A stretch of 64,000 nt of DNA from assembly GCF_000758525.1 (NCBI RefSeq), contig NZ_CP009241.1:6758001-6822000 (forward strand), given 5' to 3'. Positions 53,388-62,532 of the stretch are shown piece after piece; the first letter of the stretch is position 1; each line of letters starts with the position of its first letter. The notes below the pieces were generated by a model. The model was not told the origin of the DNA and did no database searches. It saw nothing but the letters and a program-made list of their open reading frames with translations. This DNA comes from Paenibacillus sp. FSL H7-0357. GTDB lineage: Bacteria > Bacillota > Bacilli > Paenibacillales > Paenibacillaceae. A program made the position numbers and the translations under genes.

Positions 53388-55442
53388 TCATCCCACTCCC
53401 AGCGCTTTAAATACAGCATCTGTTGGATCTGAGTAAAATACTGGCTGTACTTTAATAAGTAAGTCAGGCGGTACAGTCTGAAAGTCCACTACAGAAGAGG
53501 CAGGTATTAAGACTTTTTTCGCACCTGCATCCACACAAACCTGAAGTGTATTGGCAAATTCCTCGACCCTAGCAATTGTTCCACCAACAGTCATACTTCC
53601 AAGTACAACCATGCTTTCTTGAACTGAGCGTTCTAATGCGCCTGAGCATAATCCAATCAATTCAGCTATTGCCAGTTCACTCGTCAGCCCGATACCCTGT
53701 AAATCACTAATATGCATGAGATAGTCCTTCGTTTTTGTGCTAATCGAGCTACTAATACTTTTACTATTAGATGTAAAATATCGGTATGCTGTATCCAAGC
53801 TTTCTTTTGCACCTCTATGAGTCCCTACACCCGACTTTTCGAACTTACCTGTTCCTGAGACAACTTGATTCTCCAGCTTGTATACCCCAATCATACCAGA
53901 GTCACCATGTCCAACCGTATATACATGTCCAGGCTTATCCATTCCTTCAGGTATCAGTTTACCACCGCCTTGTTCAGGCACGGAGACATATTCTTCACTA
54001 AGCATTTCCTTGTCTACATATGAGAAGTGGACATCATAAAACTCCATACCACCGATCTTTTTGAGTTGTTCCTTGACCCGTCTTCTTCCCTCAAGCGCGT
54101 ATTTCAGGATCTCCTCTACATTCTCTCTCGTATATTCTCCATTCGGATACAATAGCTTAATAAACCCTGATACTGTTTTACGGACAGCTATAACATCACG
54201 CTGATTCAGGTTATTTCCAAGCCTAAAGTAGCGATCAATCGCATCTGCAAATGAACGCTTCCGCATTTCCCTAAAATATTCGGCCATGTAATCAACAATG
54301 AATCCATACTTATCTGTAAAGAATTCTGGCCGCATTTTTGGAACTTCCCAACCTGGCAAGTAGTAATGCATTCGATCGAAGAAAGCTGAATCGTTTGCCA
54401 TTGCTTCAGGAAATGGTGCAAACAAATGAGATGTCTTGATCAACGAATCTAGGCTTTGATTGATGTTTCCGAGGAAAACCATAGAAGCAGATGCTGCCTT
54501 TTCCTCTCTGCCGCGTGCAAACGATCCAGATGCCATGTAATCCTTCATAATCTGCACGCCATCTTTATCCTTCATCTGGATTCCAGCGACCTCATCGAAG
54601 CTTACAGTGTCCCACATTCCAACAAGTCCAACCTTCTTCGTGGACATGTTATAGAACAAATTGGCTACAGTCGATTGGCCACCAGATATCAAAATGGAGT
54701 TAGGTGAGATTTCTTTATAAACATGAGACTTACCCGTTCCTCGTGGTCCCAATTCACACATGTTGTAGTTATTCTCAACAAGCGGCACAAGTCTAAGCAA
54801 AAGATGCCATTTCACTCTATACTCAAGCTGAGTCGGTTCCATCCCTGTCGAGCGAATAAGTACATCGATCCATTCCTCTTTCGTAAAGCCCTTCCTGCCC
54901 TCGAGCACCTCGTTCAAATCCATATTGGGCATTTGAATTGGCTTTAGGCTACTGATACTGAATGGATTACTGTTCTTTACTTCTTCGTCAAAAAAGTATT
55001 CCATCTTGAGCATACACCATATCCCACCAGCAAGGAGTTTGTCGTACTCCTTTACATAGTTCGGTGAGATCGGTACACCTTTAAGACCTAAATTTGAGAA
55101 CTCCGCTTCGTAGGTATCAATCTTTGCATTCAATGTTACAGAAATCTTATCAATGATGGAGTATTGACCCTGCTCACGAATTTTTGATTTTATCTTCTCA
55201 GCTTCATCAGGTCGAACAAAATTTTCTGAGAGGATCTTCTTAACTCGTTCTATTCCTTCTCGGATGTTATCCTCATCATCCGTTGCCGCATACATGCCCA
55301 GCAAATATTCAAGGACGTAAACAGGGACATTCGCTCCTTCTTTCATGAGCTTAGTTAGATCCTTCCGAACGACTCTTCCTGAAAATATATCATTTAGCTT
55401 CCGATCTAAATCCAATGATTGTTTTTCGCTTATTGGTTCCAC
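53388..55442 (-). CDS. brxL: BREX protein BrxL (AAA+/Lon-like)
   Basis: Protein of 684 residues, last gene of the BREX type 1 locus. The AAA+ core has Walker A GPRGTGKSHVYKE (near 232), Walker B SFDEVAGI and a sensor FLGNINQ. The C-terminal ~200 residues are Lon-like (MVVLGSMTVGGTIARVEEF, KKVLIPASS). The classical Lon serine motif (PKDGPSAG) is not obvious, as in other BrxL proteins. BrxL forms DNA-binding ring complexes and is needed for phage exclusion in type 1 BREX. Start is GTG after GGGAGG, 18 bp past pglZ. Confidence 0.95.
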   Translation of the reverse strand: MEPISEKQSLDLDRKLNDIFSGRVVRKDLTKLMKEGANVPVYVLEYLLGMYAATDDEDNIREGIERVKKILSENFVRPDEAEKIKSKIREQGQYSIIDKISVTLNAKIDTYEAEFSNLGLKGVPISPNYVKEYDKLLAGGIWCMLKMEYFFDEEVKNSNPFSISSLKPIQMPNMDLNEVLEGRKGFTKEEWIDVLIRSTGMEPTQLEYRVKWHLLLRLVPLVENNYNMCELGPRGTGKSHVYKEISPNSILISGGQSTVANLFYNMSTKKVGLVGMWDTVSFDEVAGIQMKDKDGVQIMKDYMASGSFARGREEKAASASMVFLGNINQSLDSLIKTSHLFAPFPEAMANDSAFFDRMHYYLPGWEVPKMRPEFFTDKYGFIVDYMAEYFREMRKRSFADAIDRYFRLGNNLNQRDVIAVRKTVSGFIKLLYPNGEYTRENVEEILKYALEGRRRVKEQLKKIGGMEFYDVHFSYVDKEMLSEEYVSVPEQGGGKLIPEGMDKPGHVYTVGHGDSGMIGVYKLENQVVSGTGKFEKSGVGTHRGAKESLDTAYRYFTSNSKSISSSISTKTKDYLMHISDLQGIGLTSELAIAELIGLCSGALERSVQESMVVLGSMTVGGTIARVEEFANTLQVCVDAGAKKVLIPASSVVDFQTVPPDLLIKVQPVFYSDPTDAVFKALGVG

Positions 55443-55460
55443 TCGTCTTCCTCCCTTCCT

Positions 55461-58019
55461 TTAAAAATCAAAATCACTAACAATACCTAAGTTAATCGAA
55501 AACAATGTTTTTTCTACGATAACATTCGTCTCATCATCTTTGGTAATAAGATAATAGTTGCTATTCCTTTCATATGGTATCGACTTCAGAGCAAATCGAA
55601 GCTTAAATGTCCGTTCATCTGGCTTATCTGAGGTACGATCACATATTAGCATTTCCTCATTACTAATTATGGTATCCGTCTCGTCTACCATATAAATCTT
55701 CACTGTCCGAGGAACTCGTTTATCCTCCACTTTCTCCGTTTGGAAAAAGGTTAAATTGAACAGACTATTCGTGATCTTTCTTGTTGTGTTCGTGAGCTTC
55801 ACGTCCACCTTCTCGATTTCACGACTGTTTTTCTGTCCACTACGGATATTCTTAAATGAAATAAGTGGCACGACTATCTCTTGAAGGCTGGCCCCCCCGT
55901 GAACAAAATTGGCTCCAGCTCCTTGTATTTTGAAACGGATCGTCGCTTTAGGAACATAAGTCGTGATCTGGTGTTCGTTTTTTATCAGGCTATCCATATT
56001 GATATCAAGTAGACCGATTCGTTCTCCTTTTTCTCGCGACAAAAGATATCTCCGTTTGACCTCGAAGGCTTGAATACCTTCCTTTTCAATCTTGTCACTC
56101 TCTTCTAAGGCATCACGTTGATATACAAAACCATGGTCCGCAGTGATGAAAATGTTCGTACCGCTCAATTCATCCTTGATAATTTTAACAATATCGTACA
56201 ATTCATCTATGGCTCTCTCCGCTGCTGTGAACGTATAAACTTCTGTTGATGCCTTGTCTCCCGTTGCATCAATACTATCGTGATAGATATACACCAGTTT
56301 TTTGCCCTTGAAGGTTTCCCTGCGACCACCTTTATTCATGTTCTTCAGTTCTTGAAAATGAATTGAGGTGCTATCTGCTACTTCCGCTTGGAGAATACTA
56401 ATTCGATTGTCCATGCCACTTGATGACTTACCATTCACCAGCACATTACCATTTAGATCGATCTCAAGGTTCATATGCGGAAGCAGTGATGCCATCCCCA
56501 TCTTCGTAACAGAAGGGACTACACCTAACAATGGTTGAATGTTACAAGCTCCTGTCGTCTCCGAATTCAGCTTGTCGGTCAGTTCTGACGCTATCTCATA
56601 ACGCAGAGCATCCGATATGATAACAAATACTCGATCACCGTTAAAAATTTTTGGTGCGACAAAGCTTCTATAGAAATCCTTCTGGCTTTGAATACCTGAC
56701 AGTACCCAGCTGGATTTCAGCTCATCATGTATAGCGGCAGACCAATGGGAACTTAATTCGCCCATATACCAGTTCGTATAAAGGTTTTCAACCATTGTTT
56801 TTAGCTTTTTCAATATTTCGCTATTGGAGTCATTATCATAAGCAACATAAAACTTCCTATAGAACATGTCCATTTGGTGATAGTCATTCACATATGCTCG
56901 GTACATCTCCACCGCTTGCGCTTTCGGAATGCCCATACTGTATTTCTTGTGAAATTCGAACATCTTAACAGTGTAATACAGGGCTTCATAAATGGATTGG
57001 TAGCGCTCGTAATAATGCTTCGCTCGACGTAGGTTTATCAGTTTCGTATACATATCATAGTCTTCCAGTCGCTCCTCCAGACTGTTTGCGATATAGATAA
57101 TGATAGCTTTATCGAAGTATGGAAATGTATCCGCCGCTTTGAATTCCTCTACAGGAAGTTGATTCACAATATCCAATAGTTTAATTTCCTTCTCGACGAT
57201 TTCAGCATACTGGTCATACACATGACAATCCGTTTTATGATGCATCCAGTGATCGATGAACACTAACGCATTGGACTTGTTTCGAATAGCAATATAATTC
57301 TTGACCATTGATAGACGTTCCCCATTGAACGCATGGCTAACTGCAGTCACGGTCAAATGTATAAACAACGTTTTTAGTGACTTTTGACTTTGCTCATAAC
57401 CATATCGTTCTGCTACTACATTCCAAAACACATCTGACCCAACGTACTTTGAAATCGAATCCAGGTATTTGTTTTGGTTGTCATCAAGCGTATCCATAAG
57501 AACAGCTTTCAGGACATCCTCGAAGTCAGGGATCTTTAGATTGCATAATGCACTCATCATGACTAACTCAATAGTACCTTCAGTAAACGCAGATACCTCC
57601 AACCCTTTGAATTTCCGAAGCCGCTCCTTACTCCCGAAGAACTTCTCGTATTTCTTCACCGAACTCCGTAGTGATGGATCAATATTCAATTCATTCATAA
57701 TGAGAGATATCTTATCTGCATAGAAGGTCTTTGAGTACAGAATCGTATCCAAAAGCCAATTATCTTCCATACTCATGTCCAGGTTGGAATAGATCAAGTA
57801 GTTAGAGATCGGATCCTCTTCTTCGAGTAATACCTTCGTATAGAAGCTGTTACCTTCAGTCAGCATATGTACCTTGACACTCTCTATGGAAATCTCATGT
57901 ATATATTCAGTAAATTCCTGATCTTTATCGAACCAGAAAATAATCTTTCGTTGTTCGCCCTCATTGAGAGGTTGTAGAAATGCTTCTTGCAATGCTTTTG
58001 TAACTTCATCCAGATTCAC
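55461..58019 (-). CDS. pglZ: BREX alkaline-phosphatase-like protein PglZ
   Basis: Protein of 852 residues, the hallmark BREX gene. The PglZ domain of the alkaline-phosphatase superfamily begins with VFVIISDALRYEIASEL (metal-binding Asp, near 468) and continues to FITADHGFVYQRD (Asp-His). The long N-terminal helical part is typical of type A PglZ. Its enzymatic role in BREX is still unclear, but it binds other BREX subunits. Start is GTG ten bases after AAGGAG. A small HEAT-repeat gene separates it from pglX, which is unusual. Confidence 0.95.
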   Translation of the reverse strand: MNLDEVTKALQEAFLQPLNEGEQRKIIFWFDKDQEFTEYIHEISIESVKVHMLTEGNSFYTKVLLEEEDPISNYLIYSNLDMSMEDNWLLDTILYSKTFYADKISLIMNELNIDPSLRSSVKKYEKFFGSKERLRKFKGLEVSAFTEGTIELVMMSALCNLKIPDFEDVLKAVLMDTLDDNQNKYLDSISKYVGSDVFWNVVAERYGYEQSQKSLKTLFIHLTVTAVSHAFNGERLSMVKNYIAIRNKSNALVFIDHWMHHKTDCHVYDQYAEIVEKEIKLLDIVNQLPVEEFKAADTFPYFDKAIIIYIANSLEERLEDYDMYTKLINLRRAKHYYERYQSIYEALYYTVKMFEFHKKYSMGIPKAQAVEMYRAYVNDYHQMDMFYRKFYVAYDNDSNSEILKKLKTMVENLYTNWYMGELSSHWSAAIHDELKSSWVLSGIQSQKDFYRSFVAPKIFNGDRVFVIISDALRYEIASELTDKLNSETTGACNIQPLLGVVPSVTKMGMASLLPHMNLEIDLNGNVLVNGKSSSGMDNRISILQAEVADSTSIHFQELKNMNKGGRRETFKGKKLVYIYHDSIDATGDKASTEVYTFTAAERAIDELYDIVKIIKDELSGTNIFITADHGFVYQRDALEESDKIEKEGIQAFEVKRRYLLSREKGERIGLLDINMDSLIKNEHQITTYVPKATIRFKIQGAGANFVHGGASLQEIVVPLISFKNIRSGQKNSREIEKVDVKLTNTTRKITNSLFNLTFFQTEKVEDKRVPRTVKIYMVDETDTIISNEEMLICDRTSDKPDERTFKLRFALKSIPYERNSNYYLITKDDETNVIVEKTLFSINLGIVSDFDF

Positions 58020-58054
58020 GATTTATCAACTCCTTTTTCATCAGGCTAAAAACA

Positions 58055-58084
58055 GGGATATACCGATATTAACTGGTATATCCC
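58055..58084 (-). terminator. Hairpin ahead of pglZ
   Basis: Stem GGGATATACC / GGTATATCCC with a 10-base loop and TGTTTTT on the minus strand, 36 bp before the pglZ start. It could partly end transcripts from pglX or uncouple pglZ from the inserted HEAT gene. A related sequence lies at about 58810-58841. Confidence 0.55.
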
Positions 58085-58099
58085 CATTGTACCCAATTT

Positions 58100-58240
58100 A
58101 TTAGATTGGAGCGAGCAAGCTTCAAATTTAGTATATTTGACAGTAACACAGACATACAGATCTATCTCAAGCTGTATATTATATCTGTCATGTGATGAAA
58201 TTTTTATTAGTGTATCACAGTTCTCAAATCTTTATGAAAA
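58100..58240 (-). pseudogene. Duplicated 3' tail of pglX
   Basis: About 140 bp resembling the last codons of pglX (58960-59100): shared GATTGGAGCGAGYAAGC, TCAAATTTAG, GACAGTAACAC/TACAGCAACGC, TGTCATGTGATGAA. It is degenerate, with several base changes and broken frame. With the similar hairpin regions it shows that the HEAT gene is framed by a repeat of the pglX end. Confidence 0.75.
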
Positions 58241-58355
58241 TGTTGTTAAACCTTTTTTCGATTTTCCTTATTTATCCTTGATTTAATTCCCCAATTTACA
58301 TCTACAACACCCTTAAAGAAAAATAAAAGGATGCTAATCTTGTATTCTTAATAGA

Positions 58356-58724
58356 TTATTTTGAAAATGACTTAACGATTACCTCAACTTCACTTCTTAC
58401 ACCATATGCTTTATCTTCCAAAAACGGTGTAACAATGTCGATAGCTTCCTCTCCTAATAAATAATAAATACACTTTATAGTTTCTATCCTAATATGCCAA
58501 CTCTTATTTTTTAAGAATGGATATAGACTCTCAACATTTTCTTTATCGATTATTCTACCATATGCTGTTAATGCATCTAACTTTGCATATGTAGGCCCTT
58601 CTTCGACTATCTTCTTAAGATCATTGGCAATTTGAAAATTATTCTCATTACGAATAATTTCATCAACAGTTTTTTTCCTAACCTCCATATTACTTGATAG
58701 TATTTTTTCTATGTATTCATTCAT
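58356..58724 (-). CDS. Small HEAT-repeat protein inside the BREX locus
   Basis: Protein of 122 residues made of about three HEAT-like helix pairs (KLDALTAYGRIIDKENVESL, WHIRIETIKCIYYLLGEEAI, YGVRSEVEVIVKSF). No catalytic residues. Start follows TTGGAGG. It lies between pglX and pglZ, where BREX type 1 loci normally have nothing, and is framed by a duplicated pglX tail. It might be an accessory or immunity-type protein binding a BREX subunit or a phage protein; this is inference. Confidence 0.7.
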   Translation of the reverse strand: MNEYIEKILSSNMEVRKKTVDEIIRNENNFQIANDLKKIVEEGPTYAKLDALTAYGRIIDKENVESLYPFLKNKSWHIRIETIKCIYYLLGEEAIDIVTPFLEDKAYGVRSEVEVIVKSFSK

Positions 58725-58963
58725 TATTCAATACCTCCAAACCTTGATTTCAGACTTTCTCAACAGTATAAACAGCAGTGAGATTCAAGAGACAATAATT
58801 GTGAAAAGTAAGGATACACCAGTAAACTGATATATCCCCATGTTACTTCACGACAGTGTTACTAATTTTTCCTGATATTTCCTAATAAATTCGTAAATAA
58901 TTCATGTACTCCTTCCTACTATAGTTAGCTCACCAAAATAATGATATATTTAATTCACCCGAT

Positions 58964-61900
58964 TTATTTGATTGGAGCGAGTAAGCTTTCAAATTTAGCG
59001 TAATTTACAGCAACGCCGTCGTCCAGATCAATTTCAATCTGCATATCTGCCATGTGATGAAGCTTCTCGTCATATGCCCGAAGTTCTTCAATCTTCAGTT
59101 CAAGTGATTTCAGTTCTTTCTTCGCATTGGCAATTTCTTTTGTCGTACCTTCTCCAATAATAACATCAAGAAGAGACTTCTTCTCAGCATCCATCCGAAT
59201 CTGAAGTTCATGCAAATAATCCGTTCTAATTCTCGACAGAGTAGATTTGTCATAACGGTGCATGTAGATTAAACAGTTAAATGCTTTTTGCTTACCTGAA
59301 GTGAATAACCAGTAAATCGGTTTTTTTCTATAAGTTTGTAGGTGATCCTTAAAAAACTCATTTAGAAAGTACCTTCTAATTGCTTCCTTCGCAGTTTCTC
59401 CGTCTTTCTTTCCGAGGGACTCTGCGATAAACTGTAAATTTTTCTCTAATGACACCTCTCCAAATGTAACTCTTACAAACTCAGTAAACAGTGAGGTTAT
59501 ATCCCCATCCAAATATTGATCAGCTATAGGGATGATGTTATCTTTATCAATTTTAATTGAAATGTATTTACTTAAATCAAATTTCCCACCAGCAAAAATA
59601 AGTCCTTCTACGTCCAAAGAGTATCTCCCAAACATGCACCCAATCGCATAAGAAATGAGACTTTTCATATCACGTTTTAAATCTGCTTTTCGGATACTCA
59701 CATCTTTATCGTCCACATCATGAGTTAGTTCTTTCTGCAAACAATAAACCTCAATAAAAATTCGATTTAGTTCCTCTTCATTACTTTTCAGTTGTAAAAA
59801 CTGCCTTTCAGTGAAATTACTCCACTTTTCAAATGCATCTTCTATATCACCATTTTCAACCTTCCACTGAATCAGAGGATGCTTCATAAAGTCCCAACTT
59901 GTTTCGAAATTATCCCAATCCATCCGAGAAATCTTTATGTTTTCTCTTACGATATTTGAAATATCATTTCCGCCAAATTTCAAAGGCAAGTTTCTTATGT
60001 CGTCAGGCATAATATTGATAGTGGGATTATAAATCTTCATTATATAATTACTTACTTTTGTATTTAGCCACCCCATTAAATTTAGAGTACCTATCTTGTC
60101 TTCTTTTTGTTTAGAATAAATATTATTCGAGGCACTTTCTGTGATAAACCCTTCTGACAGCCATCGATAACTTGTATCTGAGGATGAAACCCTTGAAATT
60201 GTAATTGCTTCTTCAAAATTGTATTCAATACCTCTCAAGGTTGCCCTCGGTTTCCCCTTATGATCTACGAATGTCTTTAAATTTTTACCATCATCTTCCC
60301 AATCTATTACGTAGTCTTTGTTTCCGTACCATTTCCTAAAAGATCCCCCTTTATTACAAGGAAGCCACTTACTATTATTACAAAAATCAATTTCGTGCCA
60401 GTAACGAATAAATTTTCCATTTTCACCTGTCGTGATTCCATTTCTCACTTCATAGTTAGTTGAAACTGCTTGGCTCTCTTCAAACAGATTTAAAAGTGAC
60501 TCATTTAACCAATATGCAATAGGGATACCTGGGACTTTAGCAAAGTTTCGTTGATCAAAACTATAACGTTGAGAGACTATTTCATTATTTGCGGACTTAA
60601 TAAGCATATCTCTTTTATCTTTTGCAGTTTTCTCATCAATTAATCTAAGAAATATACCCTTATTATTCGGCAGGTATTCTCTCCTCAAAACAAAGGCTGT
60701 AGATTGAACAACCTCCCCTCCTATTTCTTCAAAGGCTCTTGTGCCCAAGTGCACCATCGTTGAGATTGTCTTTTTTCTAATTATCTTCTCCCGTAATTTT
60801 TCGTAACTCGCCAAAAACATCCAAGAATGTTGGTTAACAGCTGCATAATACCCTTCTGCTTTCAGGTAGTGATCAATTTCCATAAAACAGGCAAATAAAT
60901 CTGATTTTGAGTCTGGATAATTTTTTTTAAGGAAGTCAGATAAAACTAAATTCATATTTCCATATCCCATATATGGTGGATTAGTCACTAAAACATCATA
61001 CTGTGTGACCATTATATCAGCCTGTCTTAGCAACTGAGGTAATAGGCTAAGCACTTTTTCTCTTATTATTACTTCAAATATATCTTTCGCTGGATTAACT
61101 TTAATGTGATCTAATCTGTGCTCCAGAAAAACCCTATCATAATCAGCAATTTTTATTAAAGAACCATATGTTTTTGCATTTAGAAACTGCTCTACAAACT
61201 TTTTCACTTTATGATAATTAGCACCTTCTTTTTCTCCTGCAATAAAAGCTAATTCCTCTTCATTAATTAAGTTTGTTTCTTCAATAGGAGCCAAATGTAA
61301 GGTTAAGCCTTCCTTTTCAATACTTCTAAAAAATCGTTTATTATAGGCAAGTGCTTTCATAACAACAGAAAAACATGCAAGTTGATATGCTCGGTGATCA
61401 ATGTCTAATCCATAAAGATTCTTCTCGATAATCATTCTTGGTATTTCTGTCTCCATATAACCACATTCAAGATATATTTCATATAGAACATCAAACAGAT
61501 AAACAAGAATATGTCCCGATCCCATCGCTGGATCAAAGCATTTAATATCTTCGATCCTTAACCCTTTATTCGTATTCGAAATAATTTTCTCATCAAAATC
61601 TTCACTTTCACATGAATTTATGAAATACTCCCAATTCTCGGTTAAGCTGCTATGCTCTTGATGTGATTCTGTCCAATACCGACCTAAAGAGTTCTCAACC
61701 ATGTAACGAACAATCCAATCAGGTGTAAAAAGTTGAGTTGCAAAAGGGATCTCTTCTACTTGGAACTTTTTCTTCTCCCTAAAGACCCTTTCTTTCTCCT
61801 CGGAAATATAAAATTGATAAAGCCACCCAATAATCTCAACCTGTTCCCAATGAAATTCTGGAATTGCTGTTACATCAGTCATTGCACGTAAAAATGAATC

Positions 61901-62455
61901 TTTCCCTAACAATCCACCAGGAAACAAAATCTCTTTGTAGTCTTCAATCGTCTCAAACATAAATGGAAGATACTTATTTAAATTATTACACTGTTTGATA
62001 ACCAAATACTTAAATAGATCTTCTGTTTTATTGTTAAGCTTCAGATCATACACCAATTCTTTATCAATATCTAAATCAACATTTAGTGCCTCTCTAATAA
62101 TATCAGGTTCATTAGTATTGGAATAACTGGATGATAACACTCTTACCTTTGTAGGAAGATAGTTGTTCACTTCCATATATCTCAATGCAGTAAAGCGATT
62201 GAACCAAGTATATGCAACCTCTTCTACAACTTGCGTATACCCAATTTCCTTAATTCGAGAGATTAGTTTCTCCCGTTGCTTCTTTTCTATCGCCGAGAGC
62301 TGTTTACCATCAATATAGATAGCATCTGAACTTTCAAATTGAGCCTTCTTAATGTTTTCTACCGTAATGCCTATTTTAAAAGCCCTCGCTTTGACTTTCT
62401 CAATCAACTCTTTGCGTGCATTTGTCGCAAAGTTTTTTAATGCTGTCTTATTCAT
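58964..62455 (-). CDS. pglX: BREX adenine-specific DNA methyltransferase PglX
   Basis: Protein of 1163 residues that methylates an adenine in the BREX recognition site to mark self DNA. The N-terminal methyltransferase has the SAM-binding motif CFDPAMGSGHILVYL (near 303) and catalytic NPPYMGYGN (near 490). Two-thirds is the specificity and helical C-terminal region, ending with a coiled coil (KKELKSLELKIEELRAYD). The full BrxX/PglX length is present and the frame is intact. It precedes the HEAT gene and pglZ and follows brxC by 77 bp. Confidence 0.96.
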   Translation of the reverse strand: MNKTALKNFATNARKELIEKVKARAFKIGITVENIKKAQFESSDAIYIDGKQLSAIEKKQREKLISRIKEIGYTQVVEEVAYTWFNRFTALRYMEVNNYLPTKVRVLSSSYSNTNEPDIIREALNVDLDIDKELVYDLKLNNKTEDLFKYLVIKQCNNLNKYLPFMFETIEDYKEILFPGGLLGKDSFLRAMTDVTAIPEFHWEQVEIIGWLYQFYISEEKERVFREKKKFQVEEIPFATQLFTPDWIVRYMVENSLGRYWTESHQEHSSLTENWEYFINSCESEDFDEKIISNTNKGLRIEDIKCFDPAMGSGHILVYLFDVLYEIYLECGYMETEIPRMIIEKNLYGLDIDHRAYQLACFSVVMKALAYNKRFFRSIEKEGLTLHLAPIEETNLINEEELAFIAGEKEGANYHKVKKFVEQFLNAKTYGSLIKIADYDRVFLEHRLDHIKVNPAKDIFEVIIREKVLSLLPQLLRQADIMVTQYDVLVTNPPYMGYGNMNLVLSDFLKKNYPDSKSDLFACFMEIDHYLKAEGYYAAVNQHSWMFLASYEKLREKIIRKKTISTMVHLGTRAFEEIGGEVVQSTAFVLRREYLPNNKGIFLRLIDEKTAKDKRDMLIKSANNEIVSQRYSFDQRNFAKVPGIPIAYWLNESLLNLFEESQAVSTNYEVRNGITTGENGKFIRYWHEIDFCNNSKWLPCNKGGSFRKWYGNKDYVIDWEDDGKNLKTFVDHKGKPRATLRGIEYNFEEAITISRVSSSDTSYRWLSEGFITESASNNIYSKQKEDKIGTLNLMGWLNTKVSNYIMKIYNPTINIMPDDIRNLPLKFGGNDISNIVRENIKISRMDWDNFETSWDFMKHPLIQWKVENGDIEDAFEKWSNFTERQFLQLKSNEEELNRIFIEVYCLQKELTHDVDDKDVSIRKADLKRDMKSLISYAIGCMFGRYSLDVEGLIFAGGKFDLSKYISIKIDKDNIIPIADQYLDGDITSLFTEFVRVTFGEVSLEKNLQFIAESLGKKDGETAKEAIRRYFLNEFFKDHLQTYRKKPIYWLFTSGKQKAFNCLIYMHRYDKSTLSRIRTDYLHELQIRMDAEKKSLLDVIIGEGTTKEIANAKKELKSLELKIEELRAYDEKLHHMADMQIEIDLDDGVAVNYAKFESLLAPIK

Positions 62456-62532
62456 GCGTACTTTTCACCAACCTATATTGGAATGTGTATATAATCGTTA
62501 AGAGCCGTGGCCTATGACCACGGCATACTGTA

